From assembly GCA_001603905.1 (NCBI GenBank), contig LVAE01000036.1, positions 1 to 39,364 of the forward strand: a stretch of 39,364 nucleotides of DNA, in the 5' to 3' direction. Source of the DNA: Fibrobacterales bacterium Fibro_02 (GTDB lineage: Bacteria > Fibrobacterota > Fibrobacteria > Fibrobacterales > Fibrobacteraceae). A model generated the notes under the pieces. The model did no database searches. It was given only the letters and a program-made list of their open reading frames with translations, and had not been told where the DNA came from. Shown here piece by piece: positions 32,247 through 39,364 of the stretch. The position numbers were made by a program, and so were the translations under genes. How positions within the stretch are numbered: position 1 is the stretch's first letter; each line of letters begins with the position of its first letter.

Positions 32247-33494
32247 TTATTTTTTTATGCAACGAACAGATAATCCAGTACTTCGGTCGATTTCCGTTTC
32301 ATAGACTAGATCATGAAAATCTAAGGAATCGACAACCATCGCACGAGCGGTATAACTATCCCTTCCCATACGAATGCTCCAAAAAGCCGCTATACCTTCT
32401 GCGGAATTAAAACAACGTTCATGATTACAATGATAAACGTTATTTGAGAATGCCCCTACAGGCATTGCAGAAAAGCCCAGTTCATTGGTCCCGTTAGACG
32501 AATTGCACCACCCTTGCTGGGTTTTAATTGCAAGCTGGTCTCTATTTGCGCTTTTATACAGCTTTAGGAAATCCGTCGTATCAGGAACACGCCAACCCGG
32601 AGGACAGATTCCCTGATCTTTTCCCGGATATTCACAGACGTCATCAATATATTCGCATTTTGACGGGTCAAAAGGTTTCGCAAGGTAGTTGATTGAATCA
32701 ACGGTAGCTCCCCAAGTATACAGTCGGCCGGCCTTACGACAATTTTCTTCATCATTGTCATAACACCAACTGCCTCCTAAAAGACTCGGCATAGCAACAC
32801 TATCAGCGTAGTTCAAGTTCTGGGCCATCCATACCTGTTCGCCAATTTGGATAGTCTTATAAACTTGATTATCCCTTTCATCGAGGAATTCGCCATACAA
32901 TCCTTCCGCAAGCATTTCCTGATTCAGATTTTCCGTCGGAATGCAGCTATACTCCGTGCAATCGTATGTTCCCGAGGGCATTACCTTCGTTTCGCCCTTG
33001 CTTACGGGATTTTCACTTGAACTAGAGGATTGCGAATCACTAGATTCAACACTATTATTGGAGCAAGGCGGCATTGGCTTTTTCACTAAAGTACTGCCAT
33101 CGCACTTGTAAAAAGTCCAAGAATCGGTATCATACATCGTCATGCTATTCGGACAGTTGAAACTGATCTTTTCGACACCGACAAGCGTAATGGATGCCAT
33201 ACCGCTCTTGTAGCATTCTTCAACAGAAGAACTCGACGTTTCTTTAACGATTGAAGACGAGCTATACTGCTCATTGAAAAAGTCTTCTAGCACCTGCGAG
33301 CTACTGCTAAAAACAACAGTCGAACTGGAACGAGCCGAATATTCAGAGCTATCCAGCCTCGGTTTATCGACATCCGAAGGATTTTCCTTGGAACCCTCTG
33401 CCAAAACAGCATTTCCGCCATTATCGCAGGCACCCAGGAAGAAAGCCCCGCACAAGAAGGCAATCGGCATTGCCACTTTTCCAACAAATTTCAT
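32247..33494 (-). CDS. FISUMP-domain lipoprotein
   Basis: A 415-residue lipoprotein, paralogous to the 6195 product. Signal peptide with lipobox FLGAC (Cys at residue 23); AGGAGG site before the ATG. Residues ~25-95 are a Ser-rich linker. A Cys-containing segment (CYKSGMASITLVGVEKISFNC) and a second Ser-rich linker (SSDSQSSSSSENP) follow. The FISUMP domain spans ~205-415: YKTIQIGEQVWMAQNLNYAD, GSWCYDNDEENCRKAGRLYTW, GICPPGWRVPDTTDFLKLY, NELGFSAMP, AAFWSIRMG and a closing LSVRCIKK. Likely displayed on the cell surface or outer-membrane side. Function unknown. Confidence 0.92.
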   Translation of the reverse strand: MKFVGKVAMPIAFLCGAFFLGACDNGGNAVLAEGSKENPSDVDKPRLDSSEYSARSSSTVVFSSSSQVLEDFFNEQYSSSSIVKETSSSSVEECYKSGMASITLVGVEKISFNCPNSMTMYDTDSWTFYKCDGSTLVKKPMPPCSNNSVESSDSQSSSSSENPVSKGETKVMPSGTYDCTEYSCIPTENLNQEMLAEGLYGEFLDERDNQVYKTIQIGEQVWMAQNLNYADSVAMPSLLGGSWCYDNDEENCRKAGRLYTWGATVDSINYLAKPFDPSKCEYIDDVCEYPGKDQGICPPGWRVPDTTDFLKLYKSANRDQLAIKTQQGWCNSSNGTNELGFSAMPVGAFSNNVYHCNHERCFNSAEGIAAFWSIRMGRDSYTARAMVVDSLDFHDLVYETEIDRSTGLSVRCIKK

Positions 33495-33519
33495 AAGCGC
33501 CTCCTAACGCATTTTCGAT

Positions 33520-33553
33520 AAAAATACAAAAAGAGCTCCGAAACATTTGGAGC
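33520..33553 (-). terminator. Terminator between Cys-rich gene and FISUMP gene
   Basis: On minus, GCTCC-AAATGTTTC-GGAGC is followed by TCTTTTTG and TATTTTT. It separates the two minus-strand transcripts. Confidence 0.65.
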
Positions 33554-33561
33554 GCTAGGAC

Positions 33562-33586
33562 AAAAGGGACTTTTAAAAGGGACTTT
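33562..33586. repeat. 13-bp tandem repeat
   Basis: AAAAGGGACTTT occurs twice with a 13-base period, between the Cys-rich gene and its terminator. Confidence 0.5.
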
Positions 33587-33615
33587 GGGACCTAGTTTAT
33601 ACGCAAAAAAGGCCT

Positions 33616-33978
33616 TTATACGTTGTAAGATACGACTGCATCGATTTTTTCGTTCCAGCAGTTCGTACGTTCTCGGAGGACTTCGCAGCCAGAATCATAG
33701 ATGCACAAGAAGCAAACTTCATTCACAACTTCGTAATCGGAGCCGCCGTTGAATACGTTCGCATTGCCGTATTCTTCGCGGTCTTTCCACAGATAGACTT
33801 TGCAGGCATTCTGCGCCGAAACCGCCTTGCAATAAGCGGAGAGAACATCTTCGGAGAGGTCGGCGGCGCACGTAGCGCCAGAACCAGCTTCAGGCGATGC
33901 AAGAATTTCGGCAAGCGAAATGACCCGCGTGCCGTCCTTCGCCAAAATTCTACCTGCGATGTTGAATTCAACTTCCAT
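33616..33978 (-). CDS. Cys-rich hypothetical protein coupled to TrmJ
   Basis: A 120-residue cytoplasmic protein; no signal peptide, starting 2 bases after the methyltransferase stop, so co-translated. It has seven or more Cys, several in pairs: ATCAADLS, SAYCKAV, NACKVYLW, NEVCFLCIYDSGCEVL and TNCWNEK. The CFLC and SGC cluster could bind a metal such as zinc or iron-sulfur, but no known motif fits exactly. I do not recognise the family. Confidence 0.75.
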   Translation of the reverse strand: MEVEFNIAGRILAKDGTRVISLAEILASPEAGSGATCAADLSEDVLSAYCKAVSAQNACKVYLWKDREEYGNANVFNGGSDYEVVNEVCFLCIYDSGCEVLRERTNCWNEKIDAVVSYNV

Positions 33979-33980
33979 GC

Positions 33981-34772
33981 CTATTTTTCAGCAGATTCTG
34001 CAGTTTCGACAGCCTTAGCGGCTTTCTGTGCCGCGGCCTTGTCGGCGGCCTGTTCAAGACGAGCGGGCTTTTTCGCAAGGTTACGGATGAGGCCGAACAA
34101 CGCCGAAAGTTCGTTGCGAGTCGGGTGCAGGCGCTGCAGGAGCGTATTGAGGAAGTTGTCGCGCCAGGACTGGTCGTGATACTGACCGGTCAGGTAACGG
34201 TCCAGGAACTTCTTGAAGCTATCAATCTGTTCGATGGTCGCCGGAGCAGTCTCGCAAGCACCCTTGCTTCCACGCTTCGCGCGGCCTTCGCCATTGGCAA
34301 GCGCACCGCTGCGGCAAAGTTCGTAGAGGCCCACCGTTACCGCCTGCGCGAGGTTCAAGCTCATGAGCCCCGGTACAGGAATTTCGCACTGGTAGGTGCA
34401 AGCGTTCACTTCTTCAGTTTCGAGGCCACAAGATTCTCGACCAAACACCAGCGCAATCGTGCCATTCTCGGGCAACAATTCCGAAAGCCCGGGCATCATC
34501 GTGTGCTTGATGGCAGACCCGTAAATGCGGCGGCTAAACGCAACCGCACAGGCGCAATCACCAATGGCATCTTCGAACTTGTGCACGATAGTCGCCTTAT
34601 CCAAGACCTCGTGGCTGTTCGGTGCCGTGTGGTAAGAATTTTCGATGACCTTGTCACGCTTCGGATAAACAATATAAAGTTCATCGAGGGCGTAACAGTG
34701 CATGGCGCGGGCCACAAAGCCCACATTGTGCGGATGTTCCGGTTCAACAAGTACAACTCTGAATTTTCTCAT
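33981..34772 (-). CDS. trmJ: TrmJ-type tRNA/rRNA (SPOUT) methyltransferase
   Basis: A 263-residue SPOUT methyltransferase. The N-terminus RKFRVVLVEPEHPHNVGFVARAM is the family signature, followed by LYIVYPK, VAFSRR, IALVFGRESCGLETEEVNAC and the knot motif IPVPGLMSLNLAQAV. These enzymes 2'-O-methylate nucleotide 32 of tRNAs (TrmJ), using S-adenosylmethionine; other LasT-type members act on rRNA and cannot be ruled out. A charged Ala-rich tail closes the protein (EQAADKAAAQKAAKAVETAES). RBS AGGA before the ATG. Confidence 0.9.
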   Translation of the reverse strand: MRKFRVVLVEPEHPHNVGFVARAMHCYALDELYIVYPKRDKVIENSYHTAPNSHEVLDKATIVHKFEDAIGDCACAVAFSRRIYGSAIKHTMMPGLSELLPENGTIALVFGRESCGLETEEVNACTYQCEIPVPGLMSLNLAQAVTVGLYELCRSGALANGEGRAKRGSKGACETAPATIEQIDSFKKFLDRYLTGQYHDQSWRDNFLNTLLQRLHPTRNELSALFGLIRNLAKKPARLEQAADKAAAQKAAKAVETAESAEK

Positions 34773-34782
34773 TTTAATTCCT

Positions 34783-34823
34783 GGATCCTTCGACTTCGGG
34801 CTGCGCCCTCCGCTCAGGATGAC
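34783..34823. repeat. Dispersed palindromic repeat (GGATCCTTCGAC...CAGGATGAC)
   Basis: A further copy of the GGATCC...CAGGATGAC element, with GGGC-TGC-GCCC as hairpin core, between the TrmJ gene and the nucleotidyltransferase gene. Confidence 0.65.
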
Positions 34824-34826
34824 ACC

Positions 34827-35702
34827 TCAATTAATTTCCCACTTAAAACCGCGACCGCGGATTTCATTTTCAATTTTTTCGCCGGGCTGAATGTCGGCTC
34901 CAGCATAAATCACAGAATGCTTGATAGTCACACCAGCGGGCAATTTTACGCCGGGTTCAACAACGACTTCGTTGACATCGCGACCAAGTTCCTTCAGGCG
35001 AGCCTCCACCGCTGCCATCAAGCCTTCGGGCGAGCCCATGTCAATCCAGATGGCGTGTAATTGCGTCATGTCAACAAACGGAGCACGACCCGCCACAATT
35101 TCTTGCTTCCAGAATTCGCGGATATCGAATTCCCCGTCGCGGATTCGCGAAAGAGCCTCGTCGCTGTACCAAGAAACGCCAGAGAACGTAGCGGGCATAC
35201 CCTCTTCGCTACCGAAACGGCCAACCACGCCCGCCAAGCGACCATCAGGCCCCACGCGGAACGTATTCACCTTCGGGAAATCAACTGCGAGCAAAGCCAC
35301 CTGCGGGCCGTTCGGCTGGGCGGCCAATGTCTGCGCATTCCGAACAAAAGCGGTCAGGTCAAAATTGCAATAGGCATCCCCATTCATAATCAGGAGGCCA
35401 CCACGGTAGCCCTCGTTATAAATGCGTTTGAGCGGCCCCGCCGTTCCAAGGATTTCGGGCAGTTCCACCCAGACTTTTTCGAAGCCAAGCTTCTCCCCTG
35501 CCGCCACCACCTGATCTGCCAGGTAATGCGCATTTGCGTGTAAACGAATGTTACCAATCGCACGCGCCTTTCGGGCCTGCAAATCCAGAATCGAGGCGTC
35601 CACCACGGGTACGAGCGGCTTCGGCATATCGTTTGTAAGCGGGCGCAATCGCGTTCCGAGGCCCGCCGCCAAAATCAACACATTCAGGGAATCCTTTTCC
35701 AT
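34827..35702 (-). CDS. Sugar-phosphate nucleotidyltransferase, MurU-like
   Basis: A 291-residue protein with an N-terminal nucleotidyltransferase fold: LNVLILAAGLGTRLRPLTNDMPKPLVPV (G-x-G-T-R loop and catalytic Lys), then ILGTAGPLK and LLIMNGDAYCNFDL. The D-x-G block near IWIDMGSPEGL is typical. Candidates are MurNAc-1-phosphate uridylyltransferase (MurU, cell-wall recycling) or mannose/glucose-1-phosphate transferases; MurU is favoured by length and by NamZ elsewhere in the window. The start is uncertain: ATG 35702 or 35705 (MMEKDS), with TATCTTTG (35709-35716, minus) 3-6 bases upstream and no Shine-Dalgarno. The longer frame from 35726 is rejected. Confidence 0.87.
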   Translation of the reverse strand: MEKDSLNVLILAAGLGTRLRPLTNDMPKPLVPVVDASILDLQARKARAIGNIRLHANAHYLADQVVAAGEKLGFEKVWVELPEILGTAGPLKRIYNEGYRGGLLIMNGDAYCNFDLTAFVRNAQTLAAQPNGPQVALLAVDFPKVNTFRVGPDGRLAGVVGRFGSEEGMPATFSGVSWYSDEALSRIRDGEFDIREFWKQEIVAGRAPFVDMTQLHAIWIDMGSPEGLMAAVEARLKELGRDVNEVVVEPGVKLPAGVTIKHSVIYAGADIQPGEKIENEIRGRGFKWEIN

Positions 35703-35708
35703 CATAAG

Positions 35709-35716
35709 CAAAGATA
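35709..35716 (-). promoter_or_regulatory. TATCTTTG element next to nucleotidyltransferase start (leaderless candidate)
   Basis: An exact TAnnTTTG match, 3 bases before the first and 6 before the second possible ATG. Confidence 0.45.
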
Positions 35717-35766
35717 GAAAAAGCATCTCTAAAAAAAATTAACAAGCCGCTGCAAAGCAACAATTC

Positions 35767-35774
35767 TATTTTTT
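35767..35774 (+). promoter_or_regulatory. TATTTTTT element 4 nt before DUF748 gene
   Basis: TATTTTTT matches TAnnTTT but ends in T rather than G. It ends 4 bases before the ATG at 35779, with no clear ribosome-binding site. Confidence 0.35.
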
Positions 35775-35778
35775 AGGC

Positions 35779-38040
35779 ATGAAGAAACGTTACATTGCCC
35801 TTATCGTTCTCGCGGTATTGATCGTAATCGTCATTGCCGCCCTAAAACTCGGACCCGGCATCGCCAAAGACTATGTGGTCGCCCACTCCGAAGAACTCAT
35901 CGGCCGCAAGATGAAAATCGAAAACGTGGAATTCAGCCCGTTCTCGTTCACCGTCACCGTCGATGATTTCGCTATCTACGAGACCGACGGCACCACGCCA
36001 TTCGTTGCCTTCGAAAAGTTCCGCATCAACGCAAACCCCACGCGCCTTCTCAAAAAGGAAATCAGCGTGAGCGAAATCTACCTGAAGGGCCTGTATACGC
36101 GCGTCACGCAGAAAGGAAGCCAATTCAACTTCAGCGACATTTTGGACAAATTTGCAGCCGACAGCACCGCAGATTCCTCCGCTACAAAAGCCTCTGCAGC
36201 CTCCACGCAGAAGCAAGACGCAGACACGACTCAAGCCCTGAATCTCGACCCGAACGAAATGATCGGCTTCAGCGTCGCCCTCGAAAACATCACTCTCGAA
36301 AAAGGCAACATCATTTACGAAGACCTCAAGGTCGGCTCCAAAATTCACCTCGAAGACTTCTCCGTCGCTATTCCCGCCGTGTACTTCAGCAACAAGAACA
36401 CCGACATCGGCGTGAACCTCAAGTTCGCCAACGGCGGTGACCTCGGCGTGAAAGTGCAGTTCAACATGAAGACGCAGGACTTCGGCGTGAACGTGACCCT
36501 CAACAAGCTTGCGCTCGCCATCGCAAAGCCCTACCTCAAGGATTTTATCAACTACAAGGATTTCGAAGGCTCGCTCGGTGTGAACCTGAATGTCGCAGGC
36601 AATGTCAACCACATTCTCGCCTCGAACGTGAGCGGTACGGTCGCTGTTGACGGCATCAAGCTCACTGAAACCAGCGGCAATGTCATCGGCGTTTCGCACG
36701 TGGGAGTCGGCATCGCCAAGGCCAACCTGGACCAGATGGATTTCCGCGTCGACTCGGTTGTCGTCGACGGAGCATCCGCGCACCTCGACCTGTTCAAGGA
36801 CGGCAAGACCAACATCGACGTTCTGCTCGAACCGATCATGAAGCCCGCCAAGAACAGCGCTTCCGATTCAGTTGCCGCCGAAGAGCCGAAATCAAACGAA
36901 AAATCCAAGCCGCTCAAGGCGATTGTGAACAAACTCGCCGTTGTAAACACCACCGTTTCGGCAACGGACCACACGCCCAAGCAACCGTTCAACTACAAGG
37001 TCAGCAACATCGCTGTCAATGGTTCGAACATCAACTTCAACACGCCCTGCGCCATCAACGTGACGGCAGCTTTCCCCGAAGGCGGCTCGCTTTCGCTCAA
37101 ATACAAGGGCGCGCTTTCCGACATCAGCACGATGGACGCCTACATCAGTGTGAAGAACCTCGCCCTCAAGCATTTCTCGCCGTATAGCCACCACTACACC
37201 GGCTACCCCATCAGTTCGGGCACCATGGCATTCGCAAGCGAAAACAAGATGAGCGGCTGGAACATCGAAAGCAAGAACACCATCGACATCTACAACATCG
37301 ACGTCGGCGACAAGGATTCGAACACCGACCCGGAATACACCGTTCCGATGAAAGTCGGTCTCTACATTCTCAAGGACAAAAACGACAAGATTCAGTTCGA
37401 CGTCCCCGTGAAAGGCAACGTGAAGGATCCTGAATTTTCTTACCTAAAAATCGTATGGAAGACCGTGATGAACCTGCTCGTCAAAGTGGCACTTTCACCG
37501 TTCAAGGTTGTCGGAAATGTCGCCGCGACCGGTGCAGGAGTTGTCGGACTTGACCTCGGCAAGAATGACGAAATCCGCATTGACGCACTCGCCACATCGT
37601 TCAGCAGCGAACAGTATGCCAAAGCGCAAAAGATGGTGGAAGCTCTCGCCAAGGACAACAAGCTCAAGATGAACTTTGTCCAGACCTTCAACCTGAAGCG
37701 TACCGTTGACGCCTACAAGACCCGCAAGCTGAAAACAGAATTCTACAAGGCGACGCAGAACAAGACGACGCTCAACGAACTTGACGAAAAGGCCATCCAG
37801 GCTATCGCCGACAAGGACAGCGCCTATGCAGCCTACGCCGACGCACACGCCAAGGAACTCGACCGCAAAACACTCGAAAAAGAAATCCTTGAAATGGCCG
37901 AAGCCCGCAACCAGGAACTGCTCAAGACTCTACAACAGCAGCCTGGAGTCACCAAGAAGAACGTGACCGTGACAACAGCCCCGCGCAGCGCACTCACGCC
38001 GAAAAAGGCGATGTACAAGGTGCAGATTGATGTGCAGTAG
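35779..38040 (+). CDS. DUF748 / AsmA-like envelope protein
   Basis: A 753-residue protein with one N-terminal membrane helix (YIALIVLAVLIVIVIAALKL, 4-23) and a large periplasmic part. The start IGRKMKIENVEFSPFSFTVTVDDFAIYETDG is typical of AsmA/DUF748 proteins. Repeated beta strands follow (NITLEKGNIIYEDLKVG, DIGVNLKFANGGDLGVKVQFN). A low-complexity Ala/Ser/Thr insert spans ~130-150. The C-terminal part (SYLKIVWKTVMNLLVKVALSPFKVVG) is the DUF748 close, before a coiled-coil-like Lys/Glu tail. AsmA-type proteins form bridge-like grooves for phospholipid movement to the outer membrane. Divergent from the nucleotidyltransferase gene. Confidence 0.92.
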   Translation: MKKRYIALIVLAVLIVIVIAALKLGPGIAKDYVVAHSEELIGRKMKIENVEFSPFSFTVTVDDFAIYETDGTTPFVAFEKFRINANPTRLLKKEISVSEIYLKGLYTRVTQKGSQFNFSDILDKFAADSTADSSATKASAASTQKQDADTTQALNLDPNEMIGFSVALENITLEKGNIIYEDLKVGSKIHLEDFSVAIPAVYFSNKNTDIGVNLKFANGGDLGVKVQFNMKTQDFGVNVTLNKLALAIAKPYLKDFINYKDFEGSLGVNLNVAGNVNHILASNVSGTVAVDGIKLTETSGNVIGVSHVGVGIAKANLDQMDFRVDSVVVDGASAHLDLFKDGKTNIDVLLEPIMKPAKNSASDSVAAEEPKSNEKSKPLKAIVNKLAVVNTTVSATDHTPKQPFNYKVSNIAVNGSNINFNTPCAINVTAAFPEGGSLSLKYKGALSDISTMDAYISVKNLALKHFSPYSHHYTGYPISSGTMAFASENKMSGWNIESKNTIDIYNIDVGDKDSNTDPEYTVPMKVGLYILKDKNDKIQFDVPVKGNVKDPEFSYLKIVWKTVMNLLVKVALSPFKVVGNVAATGAGVVGLDLGKNDEIRIDALATSFSSEQYAKAQKMVEALAKDNKLKMNFVQTFNLKRTVDAYKTRKLKTEFYKATQNKTTLNELDEKAIQAIADKDSAYAAYADAHAKELDRKTLEKEILEMAEARNQELLKTLQQQPGVTKKNVTVTTAPRSALTPKKAMYKVQIDVQ

Positions 38041-38070
38041 GCAGGGGGGGAAGACTCCCCCTCACTACAA

Positions 38071-38102
38071 AAAAGGACGAGCGAAAAGCTCGTCTTTTTT
38101 TT
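38071..38102 (+). terminator. Rho-independent terminator after DUF748 gene
   Basis: GACGAGC-GAAAA-GCTCGTC followed by eight T, with a matching A-run before it. Confidence 0.9.
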
Positions 38103-38115
38103 CGTTACCCCTACT

Positions 38116-38206
38116 GCGGGGGCACCCCGCAAAACCCTGTAAGCGAGAGTCGCAGCCATGCTTGCATGGCTATGACCGAGCGTCATGGGTTTCTGTAACG
38201 CCCCGG
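38116..38206. repeat. Structured intergenic element with three nested hairpins
   Basis: GCGGGG-GCA-CCCCGC (38116-38130), then AACCC/GGGTT outer arms enclosing AGCCATG-CTTG-CATGGCT (38154-38171). It lies between convergent genes and has no ORF. It shares GTAAGCG and GCGAGAGT words with the 17700-17819 segment. Confidence 0.45.
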
Positions 38207-38983
38207 TTAGTCTCTCAAGAATCCCGTGAGCGGGTCGGAGGCGGAAGCGCCGCGCGTGAGAACGCGCCCAAGGCCTGCCAAGTAGGCCTTGCGGCCCGCT
38301 TCGATGGCAAGCTTGAAACTCTGCGCCATCATAGGCAAGTCACCGGCGGTTGCAAGTGCAGTATTCGCCATAATCGCAGCGGCGCCCATCTCCATGGCAG
38401 CGCATGCTTCAGACGGTTTGCCGATGCCTGCATCCACGATAATCGGGAGATCGATTTCATCGATGAGAATTTGGATGAATTCGCGAGTCGAAAGGCCCTT
38501 GTTGCTTCCAATCGGAGCGGCGAGCGGCATCACGGCTGCGGCACCTGCGTTCGCAAGGTCGCGCGCCACGTTCAAATCCGGGTACATGTAAGGCATCACC
38601 ACGAAACCTTCTTTTGCCAAGGTTTCTGTCGCCTTGATGGTTTCGTAGTTGTCGGGCAAAAGGTACTTGGTGTCGCGCATGATTTCGATTTTAACGAAAT
38701 CACCGCAGCCGAGTTCGCGGGAAAGACGCGCGATGCGCACCGCCTCGGCGGCGTTGCGTGCGCCGGACGTGTTGGGCAACAGCGTCACGCCCTTCGGAAT
38801 ATAGTCCAGAATATTCTCGTGGTCCTTGGTATTCGCCCGGCGCACCGCGAGGGTCACAATCTGTGCCCCGGCATCGCGCACCGCTGCTTCAATCAACTTA
38901 AGGGAATACTTGCCGGAACCTAAAATGAAACGGGAACTGAATTCGTGACCGCCAATAACAAGAGCATCTTTCTTTTCGTCCAT
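38207..38983 (-). CDS. thiG: Thiazole synthase ThiG
   Basis: A 258-residue TIM-barrel enzyme that makes the thiazole phosphate half of thiamine from deoxyxylulose phosphate, an iminoglycine and ThiS-thiocarboxylate. The Schiff-base Lys is residue 98 in FVKIEIM. Other motifs are [54 protein letters not shown] and [16 protein letters not shown]. The ATG follows AAGG. Other thi genes are not in the window, and I see no TPP riboswitch in the 47-base gap upstream. A Nudix hydrolase gene lies ahead of it on the same strand. Confidence 0.96.
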   Translation of the reverse strand: MDEKKDALVIGGHEFSSRFILGSGKYSLKLIEAAVRDAGAQIVTLAVRRANTKDHENILDYIPKGVTLLPNTSGARNAAEAVRIARLSRELGCGDFVKIEIMRDTKYLLPDNYETIKATETLAKEGFVVMPYMYPDLNVARDLANAGAAAVMPLAAPIGSNKGLSTREFIQILIDEIDLPIIVDAGIGKPSEACAAMEMGAAAIMANTALATAGDLPMMAQSFKLAIEAGRKAYLAGLGRVLTRGASASDPLTGFLRD

Positions 38984-39030
38984 AATACTTTACCTTAATC
39001 CACCTATTCCAAAATAAAATTTAGAATTTC

Positions 39031-39364
39031 TCAACGGCTTTCTAAAGCCTCCACCACCTGCAAATCAGCAGGGAGCCAATCCACAGTACGCAACTCTGCC
39101 TGAGAAAGCCATCTAGAAGCTTCATGTTCCAGAAGTTCCGGAACCTTTCCGCCCGCAATCGTACATAGATAGCAATGCATGGTCAGGTGAAAAGCAGGAT
39201 AATCATATTCTACGGTGCATACAAAATCACCGACAAGAACATCGACGGCAAGTTCTTCTTTAAGTTCGCGAACCAACGCCTGTTCGGGAGTTTCGCCGGA
39301 TTCCATCTTTCCACCGGGAAATTCCCAATAATCCTTGTAGTCGCCATAACCACGCTGAGTGGCA
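39031..39364 (-). CDS. Nudix hydrolase, partial (MutT/CTP pyrophosphohydrolase-like)
   Basis: The frame is open from the window edge (upstream part missing) to the stop at 39031, giving 110 residues. The internal Met near 39306 is not the start, since conserved sequence precedes it (TQRGYGDYKDYWEFPGGK). The Nudix box is complete: GGKMESGETPEQALVRELKEEL, matching G-x5-E-x7-REUxEExGU. Later WLSQAELRTVDWLPADLQVV is typical of the MutT/NudG type, which cleaves modified nucleoside triphosphates such as 8-oxo-dGTP or methylated dCTP. Exact substrate cannot be told. Confidence 0.9.
   Translation of the reverse strand, partial: ATQRGYGDYKDYWEFPGGKMESGETPEQALVRELKEELAVDVLVGDFVCTVEYDYPAFHLTMHCYLCTIAGGKVPELLEHEASRWLSQAELRTVDWLPADLQVVEALESR

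Noticed and set aside
38984..39030. TPP riboswitch upstream of thiG
   Set aside because: Only 47 bases separate it from the Nudix gene, and no conserved THI-box sequence is present.
1..39364. Prophage, secretion island or defence island
   Set aside because: Apart from one toxin-antitoxin pair the genes are housekeeping or envelope genes; no integrase, tail, nuclease-helicase or transposase genes are seen.

Overview
The window almost certainly comes from Fibrobacter or a close relative (phylum Fibrobacterota). Two lipoproteins (6195-7319 and 32247-33494) carry the FISUMP domain, the Fibrobacter succinogenes major paralogous domain, behind long Ser-rich linkers. The other genes fit a Gram-negative anaerobe: signal peptides and lipoboxes, AsmA/DUF748, LolA-like and beta-barrel envelope proteins, Shine-Dalgarno sites on most genes, and TAnnTTTG-like promoter elements as in the related Bacteroidetes. 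I see no phage, insertion sequence, CRISPR array, rRNA or tRNA.

Layout. 1-809 (-): start of a secreted protein with tandem ~100-residue repeats, cut by the window edge. 1217-3820 (+): an unknown protein, a membrane-anchored M23 peptidase and a small lipoprotein. 3929-5960 (+): leuCD (leucine synthesis). 6195-7867 (+): FISUMP lipoprotein and an L,D-transpeptidase-fold protein. 7891-8633 (-): RelB/DinJ-type antitoxin with a PIN toxin. 8793-10010 (+): unknown exported protein, followed by an apparent gene remnant on the minus strand. 10272-13085 (+): 7TM-PAS-GGDEF-EAL protein and a membrane protein. 13183-15052 (-): iron-type superoxide dismutase and NamZ/DUF1343. 15249-17698 (+): ssb, an unknown membrane protein and asd. 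17899-20057 (-): M29 aminopeptidase and an AgmX/TonB-like protein. 20621-21844 (+): alr. 21964-26074 (-): dut, unknown membrane protein, squalene/phytoene synthase, lspA and an RluD-type pseudouridine synthase. 26216-32210 (+): five-gene envelope operon (DUF2147, LolA-like, RND/MMPL pump, two outer-membrane proteins). 32247-35702 (-): FISUMP lipoprotein, Cys-rich protein, TrmJ-type methyltransferase and a MurU-like nucleotidyltransferase. 35779-38040 (+): DUF748/AsmA-like protein. 38207-39364 (-): thiG and a partial Nudix hydrolase.

How the genes fit together. Cell-envelope work dominates: peptidoglycan (M23, L,D-transpeptidase, NamZ, alr, MurU-like, asd for diaminopimelate), lipoproteins (lspA, LolA-like) and lipid or small-molecule export (RND operon, DUF748, squalene synthase). 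The most interesting signals are (i) the five-gene RND export operon lying divergently from the squalene synthase cluster, (ii) a near-identical palindromic site upstream of that operon and of the EAL phosphodiesterase gene, with a weaker copy upstream of alr, (iii) several genes that look leaderless, with a TAnnTTTG-like element 3-7 nt before the start codon and no Shine-Dalgarno, and (iv) a family of short palindromic repeats between genes.
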